A stretch of 39,310 bases of DNA, from NCBI GenBank assembly GCA_945889495.1, contig CAMDBU010000041.1, positions 1-39,310 of the forward strand. Reading direction: 5' to 3'. The notes under the pieces were generated by a model, which was not told where the DNA came from, did no database searches, and saw nothing but the letters and a program-made list of their open reading frames with translations. Below are positions 15,712 to 23,313 of the stretch, in pieces (the first letter of the stretch is position 1; each line of letters opens with the position of its first letter). Position numbers and translations under genes: made by a program. Source of the stretch: Syntrophobacter sp. SbD2. Lineage in GTDB: Bacteria > Desulfobacterota > Binatia > UBA9968.

Positions 15712-17172
15712 ATGAACAATCGCGCCGCGCAAATCCACGACAGTCTGAAACATCCAGTGATCGATGGCGACGGCCACTGGCTGGAGCCGGTGCCGGTGTT
15801 TCTGGAATATTTGCATGAAACGGGCGGCGCGCAATCGGTCGACCGGATGAGAGCGCTGTGGCAGCGCGGCCACGCCTGGTACCGAGCGAGTTGGGAAGAG
15901 CGCCAGCGTAGCCGCACTCGGCGCAGCAACTGGTGGGGTGCCACCAGCAACACCCTCGACAAAGCCACCGCGCTCTTGCCGGCGTTGATGAACGAACGGC
16001 TGCCGGAGCTGGGCATCGACTTCGCGCTGATCTATCCGAGCCTTGGCCTCGCCCTAAACGGCATCGCCGATGACGACCTGCGCCGCGCCGCGGCGCGCGC
16101 CTACAACATGATGACCGCCGACATGTTCGCGCCCTACGCCGCGCGCTTCGCGCCGGTGGCGATCATTCCGGTCAATTCGCCGGCGGAAGGGATCGACGAG
16201 CTCGAATACGCCATCGGCAAGCTGGGCTACCGGGCGATCATGTTGAAGGGCAACCAGGAGCGGCCGATCCCCAGCGCGGCACAAGGCAGCGATGCCAAGA
16301 ACGCGCCATGGTATGTCGACACCATCGCGCTCGACAGCCCGCTCGATTACGATCCATTCTGGCAGCGCTGTGTCGACTTGGGCGTCGCCGTCACCCAGCA
16401 CTCGGGCAGCGGCCGCTGGCCCGATCGCGGCTCGATCAGCAATTTCACTTTCAACCATATCGGCCACTTCGCCGCCTCGAACCACGCGTTTGCGCGGGGA
16501 GTTTTCTTGGGCGGTTTGACGCACCGCTATCCGAGCCTCAATTTCGGTTTCATGGAAGGCGGCGTCAGCTGGGCCTGCCAGCTATGCGCCGATCTGATCG
16601 AACACTGGGAGAAGCGCCGCCCCGCCGGCTTACAAAACCCCTTGGCCACCGACCTCCCAGAGCTGCGGCAATTGATCGCCAAGTACGGCGACCCACGGCT
16701 GCAAGCCAACACCGACGCGATCATGAACAGTCTGGATTTTTTGCGGCCGGAATGCAGCGTCGAAGAACTGGCGCGGCAGGAGTTCGTCACCGACGACTTC
16801 GCCGCCGCCGGCATCCAGTCCAAAGACGATATCCGGACGACCTTCGCTACCAACTTTTACTTCGGCTGCGAGTCCGACGACCGAACCACCATGTGGGCCT
16901 TCGATCCGCGCATGGGCTTTCGCCTGCGCCCGGTGTTCAGCTCCGACTTCACCCACTTCGACGTGCCCGATTTCCGCGAGGTGATTCCCGAAGCATTTGA
17001 AATGGTCGAGAAGGGCTTCGTCACCGAGCAAGATTTCCGCGAGTTCACCTTCACCAATGCCGCCACCCTGCACACGCGTAATAATCCGGACTTCTTTAAA
17101 GACACGGTGGTCGAGCGGGCGGTGGCGGAGGAGCTGGGTGTAAAGGCGGCGATGCCGAGGGCAAGTACGTAA
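15712..17172 (+). CDS. Amidohydrolase_2 family metal-dependent hydrolase/decarboxylase (paralogue 2)
   Basis: A 486-residue protein colinear with paralogue 1 from the first residues (NNRAAQIHDSLKHP versus ANRAVEIHDGLKHP) to the end (NPDFFKDTVVERAVAEELG versus NPDFFKGTVVERAVAGELG). It has the same metal motifs: DGDGHW, TQHSGSG, GFMEGGVSW, SSDFTHFD. The ATG at 15712 is chosen for its GGGAG eight bases upstream and because it aligns with the start of paralogue 1. It is transcribed in the opposite direction, so the two form a gene-scale inverted repeat around about 5.9 kb. It stands alone on its strand. Substrate unknown; an aromatic-derived acid is an inference from the family. Confidence 0.88.
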   Translation: MNNRAAQIHDSLKHPVIDGDGHWLEPVPVFLEYLHETGGAQSVDRMRALWQRGHAWYRASWEERQRSRTRRSNWWGATSNTLDKATALLPALMNERLPELGIDFALIYPSLGLALNGIADDDLRRAAARAYNMMTADMFAPYAARFAPVAIIPVNSPAEGIDELEYAIGKLGYRAIMLKGNQERPIPSAAQGSDAKNAPWYVDTIALDSPLDYDPFWQRCVDLGVAVTQHSGSGRWPDRGSISNFTFNHIGHFAASNHAFARGVFLGGLTHRYPSLNFGFMEGGVSWACQLCADLIEHWEKRRPAGLQNPLATDLPELRQLIAKYGDPRLQANTDAIMNSLDFLRPECSVEELARQEFVTDDFAAAGIQSKDDIRTTFATNFYFGCESDDRTTMWAFDPRMGFRLRPVFSSDFTHFDVPDFREVIPEAFEMVEKGFVTEQDFREFTFTNAATLHTRNNPDFFKDTVVERAVAEELGVKAAMPRAST

Positions 17173-17236
17173 GCGAATTAATTCCCCCCGAACTTTTCCG
17201 CGCCCGCGGTAGGCTACCGAGAAACGCTGACAGAGA

Positions 17237-17314
17237 CCCTCGACGGTGCTCAGGACGAACGAAGTAGATTTGATTTCTCTGATCATTTCCGTTCATGCTG
17301 AGCTTGTCGAAGCA
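17237..17314. repeat. Inverted pair of the TTCGAC-AAGCTCAGC dispersed element
   Basis: Arms at 17237-17261 and 17290-17314 are related reverse complements: CTCGACGGTGCTCAGGA and the complement of GCTGAGCTTGTCGAAG. This short element is common in many proteobacterial intergenic regions. Here it fills the gap between the end of the amidohydrolase and the convergent DUF2103-like gene and could form a hairpin at both transcript ends. Confidence 0.7.
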
Positions 17315-17339
17315 TTCTGTACCTTCTGTCAGTCAACCG

Positions 17340-17621
17340 CTAAGAAGCTGTGAATTGTTCAGTCACCCACTCAATCGCTTTCTTCGCATCGGAACAGATC
17401 AGAAAGACTTCTTGCACCGTGTTCGGGCCGACGTAGATACACTTTACCCCGGCCGCCGTTTCATATTGGACTTTGAAGCTCGACGCGGTTCTGCCGCTGC
17501 GGCGGGAGATTCGCCCAGGCACGATTCGTGACACATGCGGGCAATCGCGGACGATCAGGCTGAGCAGTTGATCCAATCCGCCGACACGTCCGTGCTTACG
17601 TTTGATTCGGCCGTATTTCAT
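17340..17621 (-). CDS. DUF2103-like small protein
   Basis: A 93-residue protein whose pattern GRIKRKHGRVGGLDQLLSLI, VSRIVPGRISRRSG and GPNTVQEVFLI matches my recollection of DUF2103, described as predicted metal-binding with no known function. It is basic and has no signal peptide. The ATG at 17621 has only a weak GGGCGAG upstream. It follows the TauD-type gene on the same strand with 46 bases between them, so it may be co-transcribed. Confidence 0.65.
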   Translation of the reverse strand: MKYGRIKRKHGRVGGLDQLLSLIVRDCPHVSRIVPGRISRRSGRTASSFKVQYETAAGVKCIYVGPNTVQEVFLICSDAKKAIEWVTEQFTAS

Positions 17622-17667
17622 CTCGCCCAGTCACCGGAATTTCGGGCGGGATCATGGGGTAAGAGAA

Positions 17668-18522
17668 TCAAGCGAATGGCTCGTCGCCGATCGTCGAGGT
17701 ACGATGCATCAAGCGGATATCGTCCATCGCGTAGCCACCGCAGGCCTGGTGATTGAGGCTGCGGTTGTCCCACATTACGAAATCGCCGAGAGTCCATTTA
17801 TGGCGATAGACATTGCCAGGCGCGGTCTGGTAGGCAAATAGCGTGTCGAGCAACGGCTGCGCCTCGGCGTCGTCCATGCCTTCGATGCCGACGGTAAAGC
17901 GCGGCGAGACATAGAGTCCCTTGCGGCCCGTGACCGGATGGGTGCGGACCATGGGATGAAGCACGTTATTGGCCGCCTTGCGCTGGTAATACTCCTCGCC
18001 GCCTTCGCGGGTCACCGCTACTCGATGATTGCCCAACTTACTGCGCTGATTAATCCCCATGCGCCCTTCGATGCGCTTCTTAATTTCATCGGGCAGGCTT
18101 TCGTAGGCGCCATGCATGTCGGCGAATTCGGTATCGCCGCCGATCTTGGGTATCTTGTGGGCGTAAAGCATGGTCGCCAGCGAAGGCGTTTTTCTGTAGG
18201 ACTGATCCGAATGCCAGAAATCCCCCGCCGCGACCACGCCGATGAATTTCCCAGCGACCTTCTCATTGGAGAGGATCGCGACTTCCGGAAAGCCCGCCAC
18301 CCGTTGATCGTCGTCGAACAACATTTCCAGCGGACCAAACTTCCGGCTGAAGGCAAGTTGATGTTGCGGTTCGATATGTTGATCGCGAAAAACCACCACC
18401 TGCTTCCTGACGAAGATATCGACGATCTCATCGAAAAGCTCTTGGTCCAGCTCTTTCGACAAGTCCACGCCGGTAATAGCCACAGCGAACTTGTCTGACA
18501 GAGGTTGTGCATTTAACGCCAT
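17668..18522 (-). CDS. TauD/TfdA family 2-oxoglutarate-dependent dioxygenase
   Basis: A 284-residue cytoplasmic non-haem iron oxygenase, full length for the family. The facial triad is H104 and D106 in DFWHSDQS and H258 in RSLNHQA; R270 or R274 in DIRLMHRTS would bind 2-oxoglutarate. TauD, TfdA and relatives hydroxylate sulfonates, aryloxyalkanoates and similar acids, releasing the side group. GGAGG precedes the ATG. It is divergent from the binding-protein gene at 18847, and the two could share a regulatory region and substrate, although the actual substrate cannot be read from the sequence. Confidence 0.9.
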   Translation of the reverse strand: MALNAQPLSDKFAVAITGVDLSKELDQELFDEIVDIFVRKQVVVFRDQHIEPQHQLAFSRKFGPLEMLFDDDQRVAGFPEVAILSNEKVAGKFIGVVAAGDFWHSDQSYRKTPSLATMLYAHKIPKIGGDTEFADMHGAYESLPDEIKKRIEGRMGINQRSKLGNHRVAVTREGGEEYYQRKAANNVLHPMVRTHPVTGRKGLYVSPRFTVGIEGMDDAEAQPLLDTLFAYQTAPGNVYRHKWTLGDFVMWDNRSLNHQACGGYAMDDIRLMHRTSTIGDEPFA

Positions 18523-18846
18523 CGATTCGTCCTCCGCTGTTTATCTCGACAGCAAATAGGAATCAGCCGTCACGCCACCATCTTGAGTTCACAACCGTTA
18601 AAAAATCAAGGCCAGGCACAATCGCCCATCTCCGAAGCGTAGCACGCGCACGATAACCTGAACTTCTTCAGCTGTTCGTCGATTCATGAGGACTAGTGCT
18701 CCCGCGGTTAATTGCGACCACGTCGCTATTGACATCACCTGGTCATTGGTTATTCGTAGGGTTCGCTCTAGAGGCCGAGCGAATTTTCTTGGCGGAAGAA
18801 CAGAAACAAGCAGCGACTCGAAAAGCAGTGTCCGGATGGAGTTGAA
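18523..18846. other. Divergent intergenic region
   Basis: About 324 bases between the start of the TauD-type gene and the start of the TctC-type binding protein. It presumably holds both promoters. I see no clear operator palindrome and no RNA gene. A weak 86-codon minus-strand frame covers much of it but has no family resemblance. Confidence 0.5.
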
Positions 18847-19905
18847 ATGAATAATCACAGTAACACGGTCTTTATTCTTGGTGTTTTATTGGGTCTGATG
18901 CATCTCTTGCCTGGCGTTGTGCCCGCTCAGGCACCTTTTTATCAAGGCAAGACACTAACGGTGATACTCAGCACCGATCCCGCGGGAACGTCGTCGGTGC
19001 GCCTGAGGCCCCTGATTCCCTATCTACGCAAACACATCCCGGGCAACCCAACCATCGTCGTCGATTACATGGAAGGTGGCGGCGGCCGAAAGGCGGCGAA
19101 TCATATTTTTAGAAGCGTTCGCGCCGACGGCCTGACGGTGGGCGCCTTGAGCGGCTCGGTCATCGCTCTGAGCCTTCTGGGCGAGAGCGGGGTCATGTAC
19201 GACATCAATAAGTTGATCTATCTCGGCGCCACCGAAGGCATCGCCCATCAGGTCTTTTACACGAGAAAGGAACTGGGTCTGGACAGTTTGGAAAAGGTGC
19301 GGGCGGCGACCGGCATCAGATTGGGCTCCCAGTCCGTGGGCCATTCCGGCTACATCGCCGGACGGGTCTTTGCCTACGTGATGGGTTTAAAAGAACCGAA
19401 ATTTCCGACGGGCTATACGGGCCCCGAACTCGACGTGGCGCTGCTCAGCGGCGAGATCGATGCACGGTCGAATCTGGTAACTTCAGTGATGATGCGGAAT
19501 TCAGATTGGCTGGACAAAGGGATCATGAACTTCCACGCCATCGTGAATATACCCAAGGGAGAGAAGCATCCCCGTTTCGCCAACCTCCCCGAGCTCGAGA
19601 GCTTTGCCAGATCGGATACCGATCGCAAACTCGTTACCGTGTTTCGCTCCTTCAGAAATGCCGGGGCGCCGTTCGTTGTGCCCGCTGGAACGCCCAAAGA
19701 CCGCGTAGAGATACTGCGAGAGGCGATGCGGCGGGCATTTAAAGATCCCGAATTTCTCGCCGACTACAAGAAAATTATCCGGGAGGATTTCGAACCGATC
19801 CTGCCGGATGAGGTAGACAAAGCGATCCGAGAGATCCCGCGCGAACCCGAGGTTAACGAATTGATCAGAAAACTCTCCGGCGCGGGTCCCATGCCTCCCA
19901 GATGA
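18847..19905 (+). CDS. Tripartite tricarboxylate transporter (Bug/TctC-like) substrate-binding protein
   Basis: A 352-residue periplasmic protein of the Bug/TctC family, which delivers carboxylates to TctAB-type transporters or acts as a sensor. A signal peptide (VFILGVLLGLMHLLPGVVPAQA) is followed by FYQGKTLTVILSTDPAGTSSVRLRPLIPYLRKHIPGNPTIVVDYMEGGGG, the usual opening. VPAGTPKDRVEILREAMRRAFKDPEFL is the typical C-terminal helix region. GGAG lies just upstream of the ATG. No TctA or TctB gene is nearby. It is divergent from the TauD-type gene. Confidence 0.87.
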   Translation: MNNHSNTVFILGVLLGLMHLLPGVVPAQAPFYQGKTLTVILSTDPAGTSSVRLRPLIPYLRKHIPGNPTIVVDYMEGGGGRKAANHIFRSVRADGLTVGALSGSVIALSLLGESGVMYDINKLIYLGATEGIAHQVFYTRKELGLDSLEKVRAATGIRLGSQSVGHSGYIAGRVFAYVMGLKEPKFPTGYTGPELDVALLSGEIDARSNLVTSVMMRNSDWLDKGIMNFHAIVNIPKGEKHPRFANLPELESFARSDTDRKLVTVFRSFRNAGAPFVVPAGTPKDRVEILREAMRRAFKDPEFLADYKKIIREDFEPILPDEVDKAIREIPREPEVNELIRKLSGAGPMPPR

Positions 19906-19956
19906 CGACGGCGCTTGGTACGGGAAGTTAAACGCGCCTGCGCGCAGAACATCGTC

Positions 19957-19977
19957 AAAGGGCTTTCAGCCCCCTTT
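19957..19977 (+). terminator. Possible weak terminator after the TctC-type gene
   Basis: AAAGGGCT at 19957-19964 can pair with AGCCCCCTTT at 19968-19977 with a two-base bulge and a three-base loop, 51 bases after the stop. There is no U-run, so a role as intrinsic terminator is doubtful. The rest of 19906-20405 holds no gene I can support apart from the repeat at 20153-20197. Confidence 0.3.
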
Positions 19978-20152
19978 CGCGGTGTCCGTTAAACCGGGGA
20001 TAGCTCAACTTGCCCCCCTACTGTGTTGTGTATTCACTAATGCAGGCCGACGATTCTTCTTATACGTAACTCAATCGTCGTGTTGGGAATTAGATAAGTG
20101 ATGAGAACGTGGCGAGTAGGGCCTCATTTCACGCGAGAATTCTATCCTCAAT

Positions 20153-20197
20153 GGTCACATCAAAACCGGCCATTAGTGGTCAGGGCAAAACCGGCCA
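20153..20197. repeat. Two direct 20-bp repeats, possible IS21-type end remnant
   Basis: GGTCACATCAAAACCGGCCA (20153-20172) and GGTCAGGGCAAAACCGGCCA (20178-20197) match at 17 of 20 positions with 25-base spacing. Multiple GGCCA / ACCGGCCA repeats of this kind resemble the transposase-binding repeats at the ends of IS21-family elements. No istA/istB-like gene is present, so this would be a solo relic. The match to IS21 is from memory. Confidence 0.4.
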
Positions 20198-20405
20198 ACG
20201 GAGAGCGTCCGAGACGGGGTAGTATTAGCCTTTTGTCACCTGGTCAAGCAAGTCCATTTTAGTTCTCCAACTGCGCGGGCCGCATTTGAGGACGTGCCCG
20301 TGATGGAGCAAGAGGATCGGATAAAGGGTCGGGAGTCTTTTCTATTACAATCTCTTTCACGCGGTTCCATCGCGCTAAACAAGTAACGATACTAAGCCCA
20401 CCCAA

Positions 20406-20662
20406 TCAGTCGTAAACAGCCGAGCAAATAAAAACTCCCTTCTCCACTATAATATCCACGCAGCGATCGGCGAGCTTTCCTTCGATATCGGCGATGTCCT
20501 CATCCGCAAGCCCGCAGGCGGGTAAACTCGCACATGACCGTCCTCGTCTTCGAATGCCTCCGTGGTGGCTTCGATCTTCGCTTCGGGGCAGAGCCGCTTC
20601 GCAAGCAAACTCAGTTCGGTAAGATAAAGATCGACCAGGGTCTTTCTTTCGGAGGACGACAT
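20406..20662 (-). pseudogene. Small third gene of the toxin-antitoxin operon, frameshifted
   Basis: From the ATG at 20662 the frame reads MSSSERKTLVDLYLTELS...EDEDGHVRVYPPAG, then diverges. Near 20511 a missing base moves the natural continuation, LADEDIADIEGKLADRCVDIIV...CSAVYD, into another frame that ends at TGA 20406-20408. Joined, the product would be about 85 residues, acidic and helical. In the present frame it ends at 20447 with an unlike tail. An alternative start at 20704 would add 14 residues. It follows the YgiT-type gene on the same strand. Function unknown; no family recognised. Confidence 0.6.
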
Positions 20663-20707
20663 CGATTTACAACCCGCCCTTCGCCAATTTCTACCGGTCC
20701 CCATGGC

Positions 20708-20947
20708 CTAGCCAAGGGAGACAACTTCTACTTCCAAACGTTTCTTTCTTGCGGCGTCGACGATGTCTTCGAGTTGTTTAGCAACATGGTCGTCGATCCA
20801 GTCCGCTCCGCACTGGCCGCACACCGTGGCCGGCACCTTGCGCACCACCACAATTCCAAAATCTAAATCGGCCGTGAAAGTGGTGGTCCCATCGGTCTTT
20901 TTCCCGGCGCACAGAGGGCACAAACTCTTGCTGTGTTTTCTTGTCAC
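20708..20947 (-). CDS. YgiT-type zinc finger antitoxin (MqsA N-terminal-like)
   Basis: A 79-residue protein with the YgiT/MqsA-type zinc finger: CPLCAGKKTDGTTTFTADLDFGIVVVRKVPATVCGQCGADWID, giving CxxC-x(n)-CxxC, followed by a short helix (VAKQLEDIVDAARKK). It lacks the DNA-binding HTH domain of full MqsA. In two-gene loci such proteins act as antitoxins for DUF4258/MqsR-like RNases. It begins at GTG 20947 with GAGGAGG upstream, overlapping the DUF4258 stop by four bases. Confidence 0.82.
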   Translation of the reverse strand: MTRKHSKSLCPLCAGKKTDGTTTFTADLDFGIVVVRKVPATVCGQCGADWIDDHVAKQLEDIVDAARKKRLEVEVVSLG

Positions 20948-21258
20948 CTTTTCCTCCTCGTCCGGAAATCTGCCTCGAAGTGTTCCAAATCAGGCTCATA
21001 AGCCGTGATGATATGAATCTCAGGAACCGTTTCGTCCAAGGCGGCTACAACATGCAACGGAAGGTCTTGGTTCCAGCCATAGAAAAGTGCGCTGGGATAA
21101 GGGTAATCGTTGGGATAATCCTCAATGCAATCTCCGGCCCCGAGCACTTGTAACACTCCATTTCGAGATATGTTTCGCGTAATCAGCCTTTCGAGAACAT
21201 GCCTTTCCCATTGAATGTTATGACCAGAAAGAGCTGTCCTCAGTTTCGCTAAGTTCAC
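20944..21258 (-). CDS. DUF4258 family protein, probable RNase-type toxin
   Basis: A 104-residue protein whose pattern NIQWERHVLERLITRNISRNGVLQVLGAGDCIEDYPNDYPYPSALFYGW...PLHVVAALDE...IHIITAYEP matches DUF4258, a RelE/MqsR-related group. Conserved H, R and the ITAYEP strand fit an mRNA interferase fold. It begins at GTG 21258 and is first in an operon with a coupled YgiT-type antitoxin (four-base overlap). Toxin-first order is usual for mqsRA-like loci. Activity is inferred from family and context. Confidence 0.78.
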   Translation of the reverse strand: MNLAKLRTALSGHNIQWERHVLERLITRNISRNGVLQVLGAGDCIEDYPNDYPYPSALFYGWNQDLPLHVVAALDETVPEIHIITAYEPDLEHFEADFRTRRKR

Positions 21259-21385
21259 GTGAAATTCAATTCCAGCCCACTTTACTCGACTAAGGACAAC
21301 TTCCTCGATCTCCCGTTAGCTATCCTAATTTCCCCGCACCACCCCCGCAATTCGCCGGTGTATATGTTTGACAAGCGCACGAAGC

Positions 21386-22780
21386 CTAAGCCCCGTGCAA
21401 TGGCGACCGAAGAATCCCCATCAGCGCCCCGACATCCCCCACCTTCTCCAACCCGCGAACCAACCCGGCGCTACGCTCGATATCGTCCTGGCGCAGCTGG
21501 CCGCGCGCACAGTCCTGATATTTCTCCAACAGTTCGTCGTCGGTGAGCGGTAGCGAGGCGTCGCCGCGCGGTATGTCCACGCGTGCACTTAAACTCCGCC
21601 CATCCGTCGTCCGGATCGTCACCGGGTTGCCGACGAACTCGGTGTCCGGGCCGACGTCCGCTAGGCCGGGCCAGATGGGGACATCGGGGAAGGAAAGCTG
21701 AACTTTTTTGCGGGCCGCGACGATATTGCCATCGTTGAGTTTGGCGTCGGTGAAAGTTTCCAGCGTCACCGCGTGGTCAACCACCGCGGCGGCGATGCAG
21801 TGGGGCATGCTGAACTTGGCTTGGTACGCCGTTGCCGGTTCGGAGAACGCGAGCACGCGCAAAGCGCGCTCTGAAGTGCCGACATCGACTGTCGCGATAT
21901 CTTTGTCGTCGAGATGGTGTTCGCCGAGCAATTTGAACACGCCATCGAGCGCGCGGTGGGTGTGGTAGCAGCTCGGATACATTTTTAAACTGATGCCCGG
22001 TGACTCGATGTAAAACGGCTTGCCCAAGCCGTCGGCCATGCGCTCGGCGTCGTATTGGCCGGGGCCGACCAGGGTGTCGTAGAAACCGTTCTTGCCTTCG
22101 ATGATATCGGCGTTGGCGGTGATCCCCGCTTGCGCCATCAGCGCCGCGGTGACGCCGTTGCGGCAAGCGTGGCCTGCCGCCATGGCGCCGGCCATGCTGC
22201 CGTGGTTGGCCGACAATCCGCAGGCGGAATTACCGGCGAGGCCCAACGCCATTCGAGTTCTCGAGACATCCAACTTGAGCAGCTTGGCGCAAGCCGCCGC
22301 CGCGCCGATGGAACCGTACCAGGTCTGATGATTGAGGCGCGCCTGCATGAGCTTGAAGTCCGCATGGAGCGCCAGCTTGCCCTCGACTTCGAGTCCGACA
22401 ACGTAAGCCGCGAGCAAATCCTCACCCGACGCACCGACATGCTCGGCGAGACTCAGCAAAGCCGGCAAAACCAACACACTCGGATGGCCGATCTTCACGC
22501 CGCAGTCGTCATAGTCGAGCGCGTGGGCGATGGTGCCGTTGGCCAGCGCCGCGTCGGCCACCGCGACTTTGACTCCCGCGCCATAGACGGAAGCCTGCGC
22601 CGCGCCGCCAAGCTTAGTTACGTAGCTAGTGACGGTCTGACTCACCGGCTCGGTAATCCCAGCCAAGGAAGCCGCCAAGCAATCCAGCGCCGAGCGCTTG
22701 GCCTTGTCGACGACATCGCGCGGCAGATTCTGGTACTTCGTATCGACTATGAACTGTGAGATCTTTTCAGTAGCACCCAT
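21386..22780 (-). CDS. MmgE/PrpD family protein
   Basis: A 464-residue cytoplasmic protein of the MmgE/PrpD family (2-methylcitrate dehydratase, cis-aconitate decarboxylase and many uncharacterised relatives). Family landmarks: AKRSALDCLAASLAG, VYGAGVKVAVADAALANGTIAHALDYDD, GHPSVLVLPALLSLAE, GLSANHGSMAGAMAAGHACRNGVTAALMAQAG, and KMYPSCYHTHRALDGV. No other methylcitrate-cycle gene (prpB or prpC) is close, so a propionate role is not supported. Upstream lies a repeat hairpin and a truncated PIN gene. Confidence 0.9.
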   Translation of the reverse strand: MGATEKISQFIVDTKYQNLPRDVVDKAKRSALDCLAASLAGITEPVSQTVTSYVTKLGGAAQASVYGAGVKVAVADAALANGTIAHALDYDDCGVKIGHPSVLVLPALLSLAEHVGASGEDLLAAYVVGLEVEGKLALHADFKLMQARLNHQTWYGSIGAAAACAKLLKLDVSRTRMALGLAGNSACGLSANHGSMAGAMAAGHACRNGVTAALMAQAGITANADIIEGKNGFYDTLVGPGQYDAERMADGLGKPFYIESPGISLKMYPSCYHTHRALDGVFKLLGEHHLDDKDIATVDVGTSERALRVLAFSEPATAYQAKFSMPHCIAAAVVDHAVTLETFTDAKLNDGNIVAARKKVQLSFPDVPIWPGLADVGPDTEFVGNPVTIRTTDGRSLSARVDIPRGDASLPLTDDELLEKYQDCARGQLRQDDIERSAGLVRGLEKVGDVGALMGILRSPLHGA

Positions 22781-22807
22781 GATTCACCTCAGAATACAGA
22801 ATAAAAA

Positions 22808-22887
22808 AACCACGAAAAACACGAAAGTCACGAAAATAAGAATTCAATGTCACTCCCCTTTTCGTGTGTTTCGTGTCTTTCGTGGTT
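22808..22887. repeat. Inverted pair of 9-bp-period repeats beside a truncated PIN gene
   Basis: Arms at 22808-22840 (AACCACGAA units) and 22858-22887 (TTTCGTGNN units every 9 bases) are reverse complements at most positions, with a loop of about 17 bases. The whole element could fold as a long hairpin. It sits between the MmgE/PrpD start (22780) and the premature stop of the PIN gene (22896), only nine bases from that stop. Confidence 0.8.
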
Positions 22888-22895
22888 AATCTCAC

Positions 22896-23039
22896 TTATT
22901 CGAAAAATACCGGAGCTATAAGTTCCTTGCCGGCATCCGCCCACTCGTCAAACAGCGAGTCCGCTTTGTCACTGTCCGGCTCCGCGACAACGACTTTCAC
23001 CACCAAGCTCGCGTCGACGCAGACTTCGCTCGCCGACAT
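22896..23039 (-). pseudogene. PIN-domain (VapC-like) toxin, truncated after the first quarter
   Basis: The 47-residue frame reads VCVDASLVVKVVVAEPDSDKADSLF and ends LIAPVFFE, the start of a VapC-type PIN ribonuclease with the first catalytic aspartate (D9) and, as the last residue, the glutamate of the second acidic position. Normal members have 130-140 residues; the remaining acidic residues are absent. The stop falls nine bases from the 9-bp-period repeat hairpin, so the rest of the gene seems to have been replaced by or deleted with it. The start overlaps the stop of the upstream antitoxin by one base (TGATG). Confidence 0.72.
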
Positions 23040-23258
23040 CAGCGGCTCGCCCGCCCTTCTCGCAATTGCCACAGGGTATCTACGGAATCGGCAGTCACAG
23101 GGAGCTGCGCCCTGAGTTGACGAGCTCCCTGCAACCAGGCGTGAAGCGAAGTGGCAGCAGGCTGTTCGAGGACCACACTAACGCGAGTTCCCTCGGGGGA
23201 GCGCAACGTTGCCTTCCAATTCGATAACCCCTCTCCTGGCAACTCCACTATACGTCAT
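23039..23258 (-). pseudogene. Antitoxin partner of the PIN gene, frameshifted in a C run
   Basis: An ATG at 23258 with GGGGAGG upstream opens MTYSGVARRGVIELEGNVALP, an antitoxin-like start with alternating strand residues. At a run of five C (complement of 23195-23199) the frame fails and stops soon after; removing one C restores LPEGTRVSVVLEQP and the remaining sequence to TGA at 23039, giving 72 residues. The opening resembles DUF104/AbrB-like antitoxins (GVV..G.I.L....LPEGT.V.V). The pair is therefore damaged in both genes. A homopolymer base-calling error cannot be excluded for this half. Confidence 0.65.
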
Positions 23259-23272
23259 CGTTCCTCCCCGAA

Positions 23273-23298
23273 CTTTGCGCCTTCGCGTCTTTGCCGGA
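23273..23298. repeat. Single T-rich copy of the CTTTGCG-type repeat
   Basis: CTTTGCGCCTTCGCGTCTTTGCC lies between the antitoxin start and the stop of the D-aminoacylase-like gene. It is one arm of the family seen at 29917-30054, without a clear partner. Confidence 0.55.
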
Positions 23299-23313
23299 GA
23301 CAATCCGAATTTT

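Noticed and set aside
18598-18858. An 86-codon minus-strand frame in the divergent gap
   Set aside because: Overlaps the start of the supported TctC-type gene and resembles no family.
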